DNA from: an uncultured Peptoniphilaceae bacterium
GTDB lineage: Bacteria > Bacillota > Clostridia > Tissierellales > Peptoniphilaceae
Length of the DNA: 18,724 nucleotides
Assembly (NCBI GenBank): GCA_943912255.1
Contig: CALTTP010000013.1
Coordinates: 1-18,724, forward strand
Direction: 5' to 3'
Under the pieces are notes generated by a model. The model saw only the letters and a list, made by a program, of their open reading frames with translations. It had not been told where the DNA came from and made no database searches. A program made the position numbers and the translations under genes. Numbering within the stretch: the first letter of the stretch is position 1; each line of letters opens with the position of its first letter. This document shows positions 7,020-14,290 of this stretch, piece after piece.

Positions 7020-8202
7020 TTTCATACTCCAAAATGCATTTTGCAATATATTCTATTTCATCATATCTTAATTCTGGAAACATAGGTAGAGCAAAAGTCC
7101 TCTTAGAAAGATAGTCTGCGTTAGGGCAGTCTTCAGGTTTATATCCTAAAGGTTTAAATACCTTTTGAAGATGCATAGGAACAGGATAATATACACCTGT
7201 AGCAATTCCTTTTTCCTTCAAATAATCAACCATCTTTTCCCTATTCTCAGATTGCACTATATAGAGATGATACACATGTCTAGAGTCTTCTTCCTTTTTC
7301 GGAGTTACTAAAACATCTTTAAGTTTTTCATTGTACTTTTTAGCATTTTCTATTCTATTTTCCGTCCACTTTTCCAAATGTCTCAATTTAATTCTTAAAA
7401 TAGCCGCTTGAATTTCATCAAGACGGGAGTTTTGACCAATAAGGTAGTTATAGTATTTTAAAGGATTGTAAACAGTATTATCCGCAGATTCATCTACTTC
7501 TACTTCCTCTTCAATTCCATTTATTATATTATAGGCTCTTAGTCCATTTTCACCAGAACCATGGACTTTTAAAGCACGTAAGATAGTTGCTAGCTCATCA
7601 TCATTTGTAGCAAGCATTCCTCCGTCTCCTGCACAACCTAAGTTTTTTGTAGGAAAGAATGAAAAACAAGCTATATCTGAAAGGGTCCCAATCATATTTC
7701 CCTTATACTTACATCCAATAGCCTGGGCTGCATCTTCAATTACATACAAGTCATGTTTTCTAGCTATTGCATTGATATCGTCCATCTTACATGGATTTCC
7801 AAATATATGAACAGCTAGAATGACCTTTGTTTTCGAACTTATCTTTTCTTCAATAAGTGATGGGTCTATATTATAAGTATCTAAGTCCACATCTACAAAA
7901 ACTGGAGTCGCTCCCACATAGGCAATGGCCTCGGCAGTTGCAAAAAAAGTATAAGCAGTTGTTATAACTTCGTCTCCTTCGCCAATTCCTAGTGCTTTTA
8001 AAGCCAATATCAAAGCATCGGTACCATTTCCAACAGATATGGCATTTTTTACACCTATATAATTAGAGAATTCTCTTTCGAATTCCTTTACATTTTCTCC
8101 CATAATATATTGAGCATTCTCAAGAACACTTAAAACTTCCTTGTTCGTTTCTTCTTTTATGTTCTCATATTGTCTTTTTAAATCTATTAAAGATATATTC
8201 AT
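7012..8202 (-). CDS. wbpE: WbpE-like PLP-dependent 3-amino transferase
   Basis: A 396-residue aminotransferase of the DegT/DnrJ/EryC1/StrS family (fold type I). The PLP lysine is Lys186 in SFFPTKNLGCAGDGG, equivalent to Lys185 of Pseudomonas WbpE. EDAAQAIG (156-163) holds the pyridine-binding Asp, and NGTDALILAL (59-68) is the phosphate-binding region. With glutamate as amino donor it converts the 3-keto sugar from WbpB into UDP-GlcNAc(3NH2)A. A longer acidic segment near 230-250 (IEEEVEVDESAD) stands out from short family members. The ATG has a strong AAAGGAGG. An 81-base gap with a perfect palindrome precedes it, the largest gap in the operon. Confidence 0.87.
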   Translation of the reverse strand: MNISLIDLKRQYENIKEETNKEVLSVLENAQYIMGENVKEFEREFSNYIGVKNAISVGNGTDALILALKALGIGEGDEVITTAYTFFATAEAIAYVGATPVFVDVDLDTYNIDPSLIEEKISSKTKVILAVHIFGNPCKMDDINAIARKHDLYVIEDAAQAIGCKYKGNMIGTLSDIACFSFFPTKNLGCAGDGGMLATNDDELATILRALKVHGSGENGLRAYNIINGIEEEVEVDESADNTVYNPLKYYNYLIGQNSRLDEIQAAILRIKLRHLEKWTENRIENAKKYNEKLKDVLVTPKKEEDSRHVYHLYIVQSENREKMVDYLKEKGIATGVYYPVPMHLQKVFKPLGYKPEDCPNADYLSKRTFALPMFPELRYDEIEYIAKCILEYENE

Positions 8203-8243
8203 AGATCCTCCTTTATTGACAAAATCAAATATCCGACTTCTAT

Positions 8244-8263
8244 TTTAACACAATATTGTTAAA
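8244..8263. promoter_or_regulatory. 20-bp operator-like dyad before wbpE
   Basis: TTTAACACAATATTGTTAAA contains 7-bp arms (TTTAACA and TGTTAAA) around 6 bases, and a centred perfect 10-bp palindrome ACAATATTGT. It lies in the only sizeable intergenic gap of the glycan operon. It may be a regulator site or part of an internal promoter; no good -35/-10 pair was found. Confidence 0.35.
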
Positions 8264-8283
8264 CTACAGTAAAACTAAAAAAT

Positions 8284-9540
8284 CTACTCCTCTTCAAGCC
8301 TTCCAATAACTTTAACAAGTTTTTCAGTCAAATTTTTAAAATCAAAGTCCTTTGAAGCCTTCAATGAGTTTTCACAATATTGTAAATAACTTTCTGGTTT
8401 TTCTCTATATAAATTATAAAAATAGATAATTCCTTCTGCCATTGCCTCTTCACTATCGCCTTTGACAGTTAAACCACAATTGTATTTTTCCAAAAGGTCA
8501 TGGCCACATTCTACATTTGAGATAACAGGTTTTCCAGAACCTAAATATTCAAATAACTTGTTAGGACTTAGTCCATATTTAAAGAGCTCTGGCAAATGAG
8601 CTAATGAAAGAACCTGTAAGTCCGATTGGGATAGTATAGATGGGACTTCTTGTTTATTAACCCAACCTTTAAAAATCACATTATCTATTTTTTTATCACG
8701 AACATACTGTTCCAGCTCTTTTCGTTCCCCTTTATCCCCAAATATTAAGAATTTGATATCAGTATAGCCTCTATCCTGGATTATTTTAAAAGATCTTATG
8801 ACCCTACCTAAGTCATTGGCTTTTCCAATGGCTCCACTAAAGACCACATTAAAATTATCCTTATTGGAAAGATCTTCATCTTCATATACGAAGTGGTCTC
8901 TATTGTGGTAATAGTCTTCCAAAACAATACCATTATTGATATAGGCAACCTTAGAAGTGTCCAGGCCAATCCTTTTAATATAGTCGATACCACCAGGAAG
9001 AGTAAAAAGTATGATATCTGATTTTTTGTACATCCACTTTTCAATTCCATAGAGGATTTTTGCAATAACATTATTTCTTCCCATCTTGCCCATGGCAACA
9101 AAAGTCTCAGGCCACAAATCCCTAGTTTCAGTGATAAATTTTGCCTGGTGTCTCTTGGTTTGAAAATAACCTGCAATCCAAGCTAATGGATGAGGTCCTG
9201 ATGCAATTACCAAATCTGGTTTTCCAAACTTATTTGGTATAAATAGGGCTTTAAAAAAATACTGCAATATATTAATAACCCTTTTAAAACCATTGTCATC
9301 ATAAGAAGAAGCCTTTAAAAATACATAGTCCACCCCATCAAACACCTTCTCCTTGTAGGGGTTTTCATTTGAAATCATATTTATCTGAGTAGTATGGATT
9401 GTTGAGGCTGTGAATATTTTAACACTATATCCCCTTTCAATCAAATTCTTAGCAAAATTATAATGTCTATTAAATTTTCCTATATTCGGTGGATCAGCAT
9501 AGTGATTGATAATCCATATATTTTTAATCTTACTTGTCAT
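8284..9540 (-). CDS. GT4-family glycosyltransferase (WbuB-like)
   Basis: A 418-residue GT-B glycosyltransferase. The N-terminal Rossmann domain begins INHYADPPNIGKFNRHYNFA (11-30), where the acceptor is bound, and ETRDLWPE at 138-145 is characteristic of the WbuB subgroup. The C-terminal GT4 domain starts near 230 (NVVFSGAIGKAND) and includes GLSPNKLFEYLGSGKPVI at 323-340, where Glu331 should contact the donor sugar. It probably adds the second sugar, plausibly the diacetamido-uronic acid made by the downstream genes, to the lipid-linked sugar; donor and acceptor are inferred from context. It overlaps the preceding gene by 11 bases (ATGACAAGTAA), indicating translational coupling. Confidence 0.85.
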   Translation of the reverse strand: MTSKIKNIWIINHYADPPNIGKFNRHYNFAKNLIERGYSVKIFTASTIHTTQINMISNENPYKEKVFDGVDYVFLKASSYDDNGFKRVINILQYFFKALFIPNKFGKPDLVIASGPHPLAWIAGYFQTKRHQAKFITETRDLWPETFVAMGKMGRNNVIAKILYGIEKWMYKKSDIILFTLPGGIDYIKRIGLDTSKVAYINNGIVLEDYYHNRDHFVYEDEDLSNKDNFNVVFSGAIGKANDLGRVIRSFKIIQDRGYTDIKFLIFGDKGERKELEQYVRDKKIDNVIFKGWVNKQEVPSILSQSDLQVLSLAHLPELFKYGLSPNKLFEYLGSGKPVISNVECGHDLLEKYNCGLTVKGDSEEAMAEGIIYFYNLYREKPESYLQYCENSLKASKDFDFKNLTEKLVKVIGRLEEE

Positions 9541-10216
9541 CTATTTCTATTCCTATTACTTCTAAAATGGTAATAATTATTAATTTTATATCCCTCAAAA
9601 CAGAAATGCGTTCCAGATATTCAAGATTGATCTGCAATTTATTTTGCATGATTTCATGGATATAAGTGTACTCTGGATCTTTGCTTTTAGCTAACACATA
9701 GGATTCATCCTTATATTTTATGGATGCCAAATCCGTTATCCCAGGTCTAATTTTAAGCACATTCTTCTGATAACCATCATACAGTCTAGTGTACTTTTCT
9801 ACCTCCGGCCTCGGCCCCACAAAACTCATATCTCCAAGGAACACATTGATCAGTTGTGGCAGTTCATCAATTTTACTCTTACGTAAAAACTTACCAATTT
9901 TAGTTATTCTATTGTCTTCCCCTACAGTAATTAACATTCCTTTTTTGTCCGCATCCTGAATCATCGTTCTAAATTTATAGATTCTAAAAGGAATCTCATC
10001 TTTACCTACTCTTTTTTGTCTATAGAAGATTGGTCCAGTAGAGGTCAATTTAATTATTATACTGATGATCACAAAAGGGATGGCCAAGATTACAAGGCCT
10101 AGTGCAGAAACTAAAATATCGAAAAATCTTTTCATAATTAGCGTAAAGCTTTTTTCCCTTAACAATTCATCAATATGTCTTGAAAAATCCTCCGGACTCA
10201 TATTATTACTTTGCAT
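9530..10216 (-). CDS. Small monotopic phosphoglycosyl transferase (PglC/WcaJ catalytic-domain type)
   Basis: A 228-residue initiating enzyme that moves a sugar-1-phosphate from a UDP-sugar to undecaprenyl phosphate. It has one re-entrant membrane helix (about 31-56, after KRFFDILVS), the KFRTM motif (81-85), the catalytic Asp-Glu pair D117-E118 in KIDELPQL, VGPRPEV at 133-139 and RPGITDLASI at 157-166. It lacks the multi-helix N-terminal part of WcaJ/WbaP and so belongs to the PglC-like small class. The N-terminus extends about 27 residues beyond the usual KRxFD start. Its ATG overlaps the aminotransferase stop by 11 bases without a clear ribosome site, so starts at codon 6 or 28 are possible. 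Confidence 0.87.
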   Translation of the reverse strand: MQSNNMSPEDFSRHIDELLREKSFTLIMKRFFDILVSALGLVILAIPFVIISIIIKLTSTGPIFYRQKRVGKDEIPFRIYKFRTMIQDADKKGMLITVGEDNRITKIGKFLRKSKIDELPQLINVFLGDMSFVGPRPEVEKYTRLYDGYQKNVLKIRPGITDLASIKYKDESYVLAKSKDPEYTYIHEIMQNKLQINLEYLERISVLRDIKLIIITILEVIGIEIDDK

Positions 10217-11411
10217 ACTTTTTTACAATTTCCAAGAAGTTTTCAGCAACATACCTTGCTTCTTCATCAGTTAACTTACTGTGAAGAGGCAGTGTAATTT
10301 GGTTTTTATATTGATTGAAGGCATTAGGATAATCATCAATATTAAAACCAAGGTCTTTATATGCTGTCATCATTGGAAGTGGTTTATAATGAACATTTGT
10401 AGCAATATTTCGTTTTGCCATCTCTTCAATTATCTTATTTCTAACCTTTTCATCAATACCTTTAATTCTAGTTAGATAAAGATGGCAATTGCTGATGTAA
10501 TTTTCTCCAATATGTTTAAGGGTCTCAATTAGACTATTTTCAAAAGTCTCTTCATAAATTTTAACTATATCCTTACGTCTTTGTAAAATTGAATCGTATC
10601 TTTCAAATTGAGCAATCCCCATAGCCGCCATGATATCCGTCATATTCATCTTATAATATGGCCCTATTACATCATATTCCCAGGCGCCAAGCTTCATCTT
10701 GGAAAGAGCATCCTTACTTTGTCCATGCAGGGAAAGAAGTTGTAGCTTTTGATAAAGCTCTTCATCATCAATTCCATCGATGGAATTCCATGATAACGCC
10801 CCTCCTTCACCGGTAGTAAAGTTTTTTACCGCATGGAATGAAAAGGAGATAAAGTCGCTGTAGTATCCAGTTTTTTCATCAAAGTACACCGAGCCAAAGG
10901 AATGGGCACCGTCGGAAACCAATGCTACCCTTCCCATAGCTTTTTGTATATCATTATTTGGTCTAAAAAGATTTTTCTTCTTTTCCAAAATCATCCTAAT
11001 TCTATTATAGTCTACTGGAACTCCAGCAATATCAACTGGAATTATCGCCTTGGTGTTTTCATTTATAAGACTTTCCATTTTTTCATAGTCCATAAAATAA
11101 GTTCCCGGCACCGTATCTACCATGACTATCTTAGCTCCAACATGATCGATAACAGATGCAGAGGCGGTGTAAGTATAAGCTGAAGTTATTACCTCATCCC
11201 CTTCACCTATTCCCAATAATCTTAAATTCAACTCCAAAGCAGCAGTTGCGGAGTTAAGACAGATAGTCTTGTCAGTTCCTATATATTCAGTAATTAATTG
11301 TTCTAATTTTTTAGTTTTTGGTCCTGTCGTAATCCATCCAGATTTTAACGTATCAACAACCTCATCAATTTCTAGTTGTGTAATATCTGGTGGTGAAAAT
11401 TGAATATTCAT
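10206..11411 (-). CDS. DegT/DnrJ/EryC1/StrS-family sugar aminotransferase
   Basis: A 401-residue PLP enzyme. The Schiff-base lysine is Lys196 in SFHAVKNFTTGEGG, SDGAHSFG (166-173) holds the pyridine-ring Asp, and SATAALEL (54-61) the phosphate-binding loop. SGWITTGPKTKKLE near 24-37 is typical of enzymes that aminate C4 of UDP-4-keto-6-deoxy sugars (PglE, EpsN, PseC types). It is the first gene of the operon and directly precedes the phosphoglycosyl transferase, so it probably makes the amino sugar used as the first sugar. The 4,6-dehydratase needed to make its substrate is not in the window. GGAGGAAT precedes the ATG. It is clearly distinct from the WbpE-like paralogue. Confidence 0.85.
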   Translation of the reverse strand: MNIQFSPPDITQLEIDEVVDTLKSGWITTGPKTKKLEQLITEYIGTDKTICLNSATAALELNLRLLGIGEGDEVITSAYTYTASASVIDHVGAKIVMVDTVPGTYFMDYEKMESLINENTKAIIPVDIAGVPVDYNRIRMILEKKKNLFRPNNDIQKAMGRVALVSDGAHSFGSVYFDEKTGYYSDFISFSFHAVKNFTTGEGGALSWNSIDGIDDEELYQKLQLLSLHGQSKDALSKMKLGAWEYDVIGPYYKMNMTDIMAAMGIAQFERYDSILQRRKDIVKIYEETFENSLIETLKHIGENYISNCHLYLTRIKGIDEKVRNKIIEEMAKRNIATNVHYKPLPMMTAYKDLGFNIDDYPNAFNQYKNQITLPLHSKLTDEEARYVAENFLEIVKKYAK

Positions 11412-11452
11412 AATTCCTCCAAAATTTCAAATTCTACATAATAGTATAAACT

Positions 11453-11481
11453 TTTATACAATATTTTTCAAAATTTGACAA
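11453..11481 (-). promoter_or_regulatory. Promoter of the seven-gene glycan operon
   Basis: On the minus strand TTGTCA (11476-11481, 5 of 6), a 17-base spacer and TATAAA (11453-11458, 5 of 6), about 40 bases before the ATG at 11411. Upstream, 11482-11690 is AT-rich without a gene; only short dyads such as AGGG-TTTTATAT-TCCCT are visible there. Confidence 0.55.
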
Positions 11482-11682
11482 ACCTTAAATTACTCATAAA
11501 ATAAAAATTTAAACCATTTAGCAGCACATCTATTATATAACAAATTTTGAAATTGTGGGATTGGTGGAAAGTATAGGGTTTTATATTCCCTTTGACTTTA
11601 GGATTTATAGTAAATTAAAGCTGATTTGTTTTAACTTAACTGATAAACCCTAAATTTATCCCGTTAAGACCTGCTTCATTTT

Positions 11683-11717
11683 AAAAAAACAACTGGGATT
11701 TAATATAAATCCCAGTT
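11683..11717 (-). terminator. Intrinsic terminator behind the metG remnant
   Basis: On the minus strand TAAATCCCAGTT-complement pairing gives a 12-bp stem (11691-11702 with 11706-11717), followed by a run of seven U (11683-11689). It lies about 20 bases after the stop at 11737, the normal place for the end of metG. Confidence 0.8.
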
Positions 11718-11736
11718 AAATAATTTTTATATTCAA

Positions 11737-12175
11737 TTAAGACAACTTTGCCCCTGCAGGAATATTGTCATCTATCATTAGAAGGTTCAGTCTCTCTTCC
11801 CCTTCATATTCATAGATTGCAGAAATCAACATTCCACAGGATTCAACCCCCATCATCTTTCTTGGTGGTAGGTTTGTTATTGCCACTAATGTTTTTCCTA
11901 CAAGTTCATCTGGACTGTAAGGACTTGATTCCTGAAAGGATGGTCCTTTCATTTTCCGTACCGTCATCTAATGTGAATTTTAATAGTTTATTAGATTTTG
12001 GAACTTCTTCACAGCTCTTCACCTTGACAGTTCTAAAGTCACATTCACAGAATTTATCAAAATCTACATAGTCTTCGAAAAGAGGTTCTACTTTGACCTT
12101 AGTAAAATCAATTTTTTTTACTTTTGTATCCACAGCATTTGATTTGTTTGTACTCTCTAAACCAACAGGCTTCAT
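11737..12175 (-). pseudogene. metG: Frameshifted C-terminal tRNA-binding domain of methionyl-tRNA synthetase
   Basis: Two reading frames together give one OB-fold tRNA-binding domain of the MetRS C-terminal/EMAP type. The first frame reads VDFDKFCECDFRTVKVKSCEEV and on to RTILSGIKS, then runs into TGA at 11906-11908. The second frame resumes with YSPDELVGKTLVAITNLPP and RKMMGVESCGMLISAIYEYEG and ends in IPAGAKLS at 11737. The shift lies at about 11917-11921; relatives usually have one more residue there, so loss of two bases is the simplest reading. The catalytic part of MetRS is absent. The frame stays open upstream to a TAG at 12218-12220 (KGIFPTMKPV around the ATG), so the fragment may have been cut off by the neighbouring element. 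It could instead have been a stand-alone tRNA-binding protein. No convincing ribosome site precedes the ATG. Confidence 0.75.
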
Positions 12176-12247
12176 AGTTGGGAAAATCCCCTTTACTTTA
12201 GATAATTGTCTAAATCTCTATAAAAGTCTATTTTATGGTACTTCTGT

Positions 12248-12329
12248 ATTTACGACAATTTGCTAACTCTCTATAAGTGCCTATAGATTTCTAGCAAATT
12301 GTCGTAAATTTGTCGTAAGCTGTCGTAAA
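12248..12329. repeat. Integrase-arm-like repeat cluster at the element end
   Basis: An 18-bp perfect inverted repeat, ATTTACGACAATTTGCTA (12248-12265) and its complement (12292-12309), is separated by 26 bases that contain a smaller TCTATA/TATAGA dyad. The right arm runs into two more direct copies of the core TGTCGTAA (12310-12319 and 12320-12329). The three direct copies are spaced 11 and 10 bases, one helical turn. The cluster ends two bases before the integrase stop. Position and spacing resemble arm-type Int binding sites. A direct repeat TCTCTATAA occurs at 12215-12223 and 12268-12276. Confidence 0.6.
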
Positions 12330-12331
12330 TT

Positions 12332-13567
12332 CTAAAATATAAATTTCATTGCTTTTTCAAATTCTCCCATCTGTTCTATCTTAAAATCTTCTGTTGCATC
12401 TACATATATATCCATTGTTGTAGTAATATCAGAATGACCTAGAATAGATTGCATTGCTTTTGTATTTATATTTTGTTCATTAAGTCTTGTAGTAAAGGTG
12501 TGTCTGAAAATGTGATTGCTTAAATGTGGAACTAATAGAATATCATTAGAGTTCGATTTATTTTTGTCCATTATGCTTAAATTGCAATCTCTAACAATTC
12601 TTCTTAAAGCTTTATTAAGTGTTCCATTATTGTGTACCTTTCCAAATCTATTTAAAAACACAAAGTCTTTAAATCCATCGATTGAATCACAACACTCGAT
12701 TCCAAAAGTTTTTTGTAACTCTCTTTCCATAAGAAAAGCATCTTTTACTTTTTGAACCATGGGAATACTTCGCTTACCTGATGCTGTTTTCGGTGTATTG
12801 ATAGCATACCTATTGTTTAATCCCTTTCCTTTACTATAATATACCAAAGTTCTATTCACACTTATAAGCCCATTATCAAAATCTAGATCGTCCCATTGCA
12901 ATCCTGTGACTTCTCCAACTCTCATACCTGTCCAAAGCATAACAATAAATATTGGATACCATTTTTTATATTCGTCACTATTAGATAAATATTCTTCAAA
13001 TAGCATCTGCTCTTCTATTGTCATAGCTTTTTTCTTCGGAGATTCATTTCGATAAGCTACTTTCAATTCCTTCAAAGCATTGTCAGATGGATTAAACCTT
13101 ATATATTCGTCATCAACTGCTAATTCTAATACCTGATGTAGTACAGTATGAACACAATCTATAGTAGAAACCATCAATCCCTGGTCTTCCTTTAATCTGT
13201 TATAAAAACTTCTAACATCAGATCTTTTAATATCAGATAGTTTTAAACGACCAAAAGTCGGTTCGACAAATTGTTGATACATATAGATGTAATTCTTAAA
13301 AGTATTATCTTTTAATCCTCTCTTAACCTTTGTCCATAGCTTAAAAGTATCATTTATAGACAAGCTACTTCCTTCGTTGTTGATTCCATCTATAGTATTG
13401 CGTAAAATATCTAATTCCTTTTCTCTTAATTCTTTTAGAGTTTTCGCATAGATAGATTTTCTACGACCTATTTTATCTTGCCACTTAAATTCATAAGTGC
13501 CATTTGATCTTTGGTATTCACCGTCTTTTAAAACAACCCCTTTACTATCTTTGCGTCTTTTTACCAT
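12332..13567 (-). CDS. int: Tyrosine recombinase/integrase (Tn916 Int-like)
   Basis: A 411-residue site-specific recombinase that integrates and excises the element. The N-terminal arm-binding domain occupies about 1-60, the helical core-binding domain about 68-165, and the catalytic domain 180-400. The catalytic residues are all present: Arg216 in GMRVGE, Lys near 260 in NTPKTASGKR, His352 and Arg355 in HIFRHT, His378 in ILGHSD and the nucleophile Tyr388 in DIYVDA. Length is close to Tn916 Int. The start at 13567 follows AAAGGAGAA; the frame extends to 13618 but that stretch is the promoter/dyad region. The gene lies directly beside the arm-type repeats. Confidence 0.93.
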   Translation of the reverse strand: MVKRRKDSKGVVLKDGEYQRSNGTYEFKWQDKIGRRKSIYAKTLKELREKELDILRNTIDGINNEGSSLSINDTFKLWTKVKRGLKDNTFKNYIYMYQQFVEPTFGRLKLSDIKRSDVRSFYNRLKEDQGLMVSTIDCVHTVLHQVLELAVDDEYIRFNPSDNALKELKVAYRNESPKKKAMTIEEQMLFEEYLSNSDEYKKWYPIFIVMLWTGMRVGEVTGLQWDDLDFDNGLISVNRTLVYYSKGKGLNNRYAINTPKTASGKRSIPMVQKVKDAFLMERELQKTFGIECCDSIDGFKDFVFLNRFGKVHNNGTLNKALRRIVRDCNLSIMDKNKSNSNDILLVPHLSNHIFRHTFTTRLNEQNINTKAMQSILGHSDITTTMDIYVDATEDFKIEQMGEFEKAMKFIF

Positions 13568-13592
13568 AAAAATTCTCCTTTTTTGATAAAAG

Positions 13593-13628
13593 AACACGCT
13601 ATGATTATTATACCGCATTAAGCGTGTT
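13593..13628 (-). promoter_or_regulatory. Dyad enclosing the int -10 box
   Basis: An 8-bp perfect inverted repeat AACACGCT (13593-13600) and AGCGTGTT (13621-13628) encloses 20 bases that contain TATAAT on the minus strand (13607-13612). The -35 at the right distance (13630-13635) is poor. It looks like an operator over an activator-dependent int promoter; a hairpin in an xis-int transcript is the alternative. Confidence 0.4.
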
Positions 13629-13645
13629 TTATATATAGTTTTAGA

Positions 13646-13855
13646 TTAAATAGAGAACTGTCTATTCAAATATTCTTCCATTATTTTTTTCTTAATAAGA
13701 CGCTTACTTCCATTAAATAATACAAAATCGCAATCATCTTCATCCGTTAATTGTCTAACTTTATCTTGACCTATATTAAAATATTCAGATGCCTCTTTTA
13801 ATGTTAGAAATGCTTTCTCAGAAACACGAACTCTTTTTATATTTTCATTAACCAT
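13646..13855 (-). CDS. xis: Excisionase (Tn916 Xis-like)
   Basis: A 69-residue basic winged-helix DNA-binding protein. FLTLKEASEYFNIGQDKVRQLTDED (about 15-39) is the helix-turn-helix part and matches the EASxYFxIGxxKxR pattern of Tn916 Xis. NGSKRLIKKKIMEEYL (about 48-63) forms the wing and last helix. It directs Int toward excision. The start at 13855 is set by GGAGG five to six bases upstream; the frame extends to 13921 but lacks a ribosome site there. It is 78 bases upstream of int in the same orientation. Confidence 0.88.
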   Translation of the reverse strand: MVNENIKRVRVSEKAFLTLKEASEYFNIGQDKVRQLTDEDDCDFVLFNGSKRLIKKKIMEEYLNRQFSI

Positions 13856-13929
13856 AAATCCTCCAAATAATATATTTAAAATATTCATATTAATATGTTT
13901 AAAGTTTTTTGACATTGACAAGTGCCTTG

Positions 13930-14210
13930 GATTAGCAACATAGGACTCTCACCTCCGCCTCTGTTCAGGATGAGCCGGCTTCAACCTTAGAAGTATCATT
14001 ATCCTCATTTTCTTCATAGCGAATAGGGTATCCCTCCCTATATTCAAACTCTTACTTATCGCTCCCTTTCTTCTTCCCTTGCTTTTAGCTTAGCAGTACT
14101 TGTTTTGCCGAATTATTCAGCAGAAAGATCTTGGCGGATAGGTTATTACGCTCCAAAAATGATTAATGTCTTGCCTTGGTCTATTCAATTGTTAAGGTTC
14201 AAATATTATT
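13930..14210 (-). pseudogene. Higher-GC stretch with broken reading frames between xis and the sigma-like gene
   Basis: No intact gene is visible here. By hand count 13941-14100 is 44% G+C (70 of 160), well above the very AT-rich flanks. On the minus strand two protein-like frames follow each other: KTSTAKLKAREEERER then a stop near 14058, and in another frame EYREGYPIRYEENEDND continuing to KVEAGSS and a stop near 13966. Neither has a start codon with a ribosome site. These look like the end of an older gene broken by frameshifts, though a structured RNA cannot be excluded. The family is not recognised. Confidence 0.35.
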
Positions 14211-14229
14211 TAGATTTCTTTTAAAATAG

Positions 14230-14278
14230 AAAGAGGACAAAACTCCCCTCACTTTATAAAGGAAAATTTGCCCTCTTT
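14230..14278 (-). terminator. Long-loop hairpin behind the sigma-like gene
   Basis: AAAGAGGACAAA (14230-14241) pairs with TTTGCCCTCTTT (14267-14278) through 12 positions, one of them G-U on the minus-strand RNA, around a 25-base loop. It starts about a dozen bases after the stop of the sigma-like gene. The following sequence is only moderately U-rich, so termination is plausible but not certain. Confidence 0.4.
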
Positions 14279-14290
14279 GGTAACCAGAAT

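Noticed and set aside
8808..9176. A 122-codon minus-strand frame inside the GT4 gene
   Set aside because: It is a shadow frame; the GT4 motifs are all in the other frame.
11541..11690. Possible riboswitch or leader RNA in the gap between the glycan promoter and the metG terminator
   Set aside because: Only scattered AT-rich dyads such as AGGG/CCCT are visible, and the region is upstream of the predicted promoter, so it is not part of the glycan transcript.
11748..12071. A 107-codon plus-strand frame over the metG remnant
   Set aside because: The opposite strand carries clear MetRS tRNA-binding-domain sequence in two frames; the plus-strand product resembles nothing and has no ribosome site.
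14023..14041. Short hairpin ATAGGG/CCCTAT in the broken higher-GC segment
   Set aside because: Only six base pairs with no U run; not enough to call a terminator or an RNA element.
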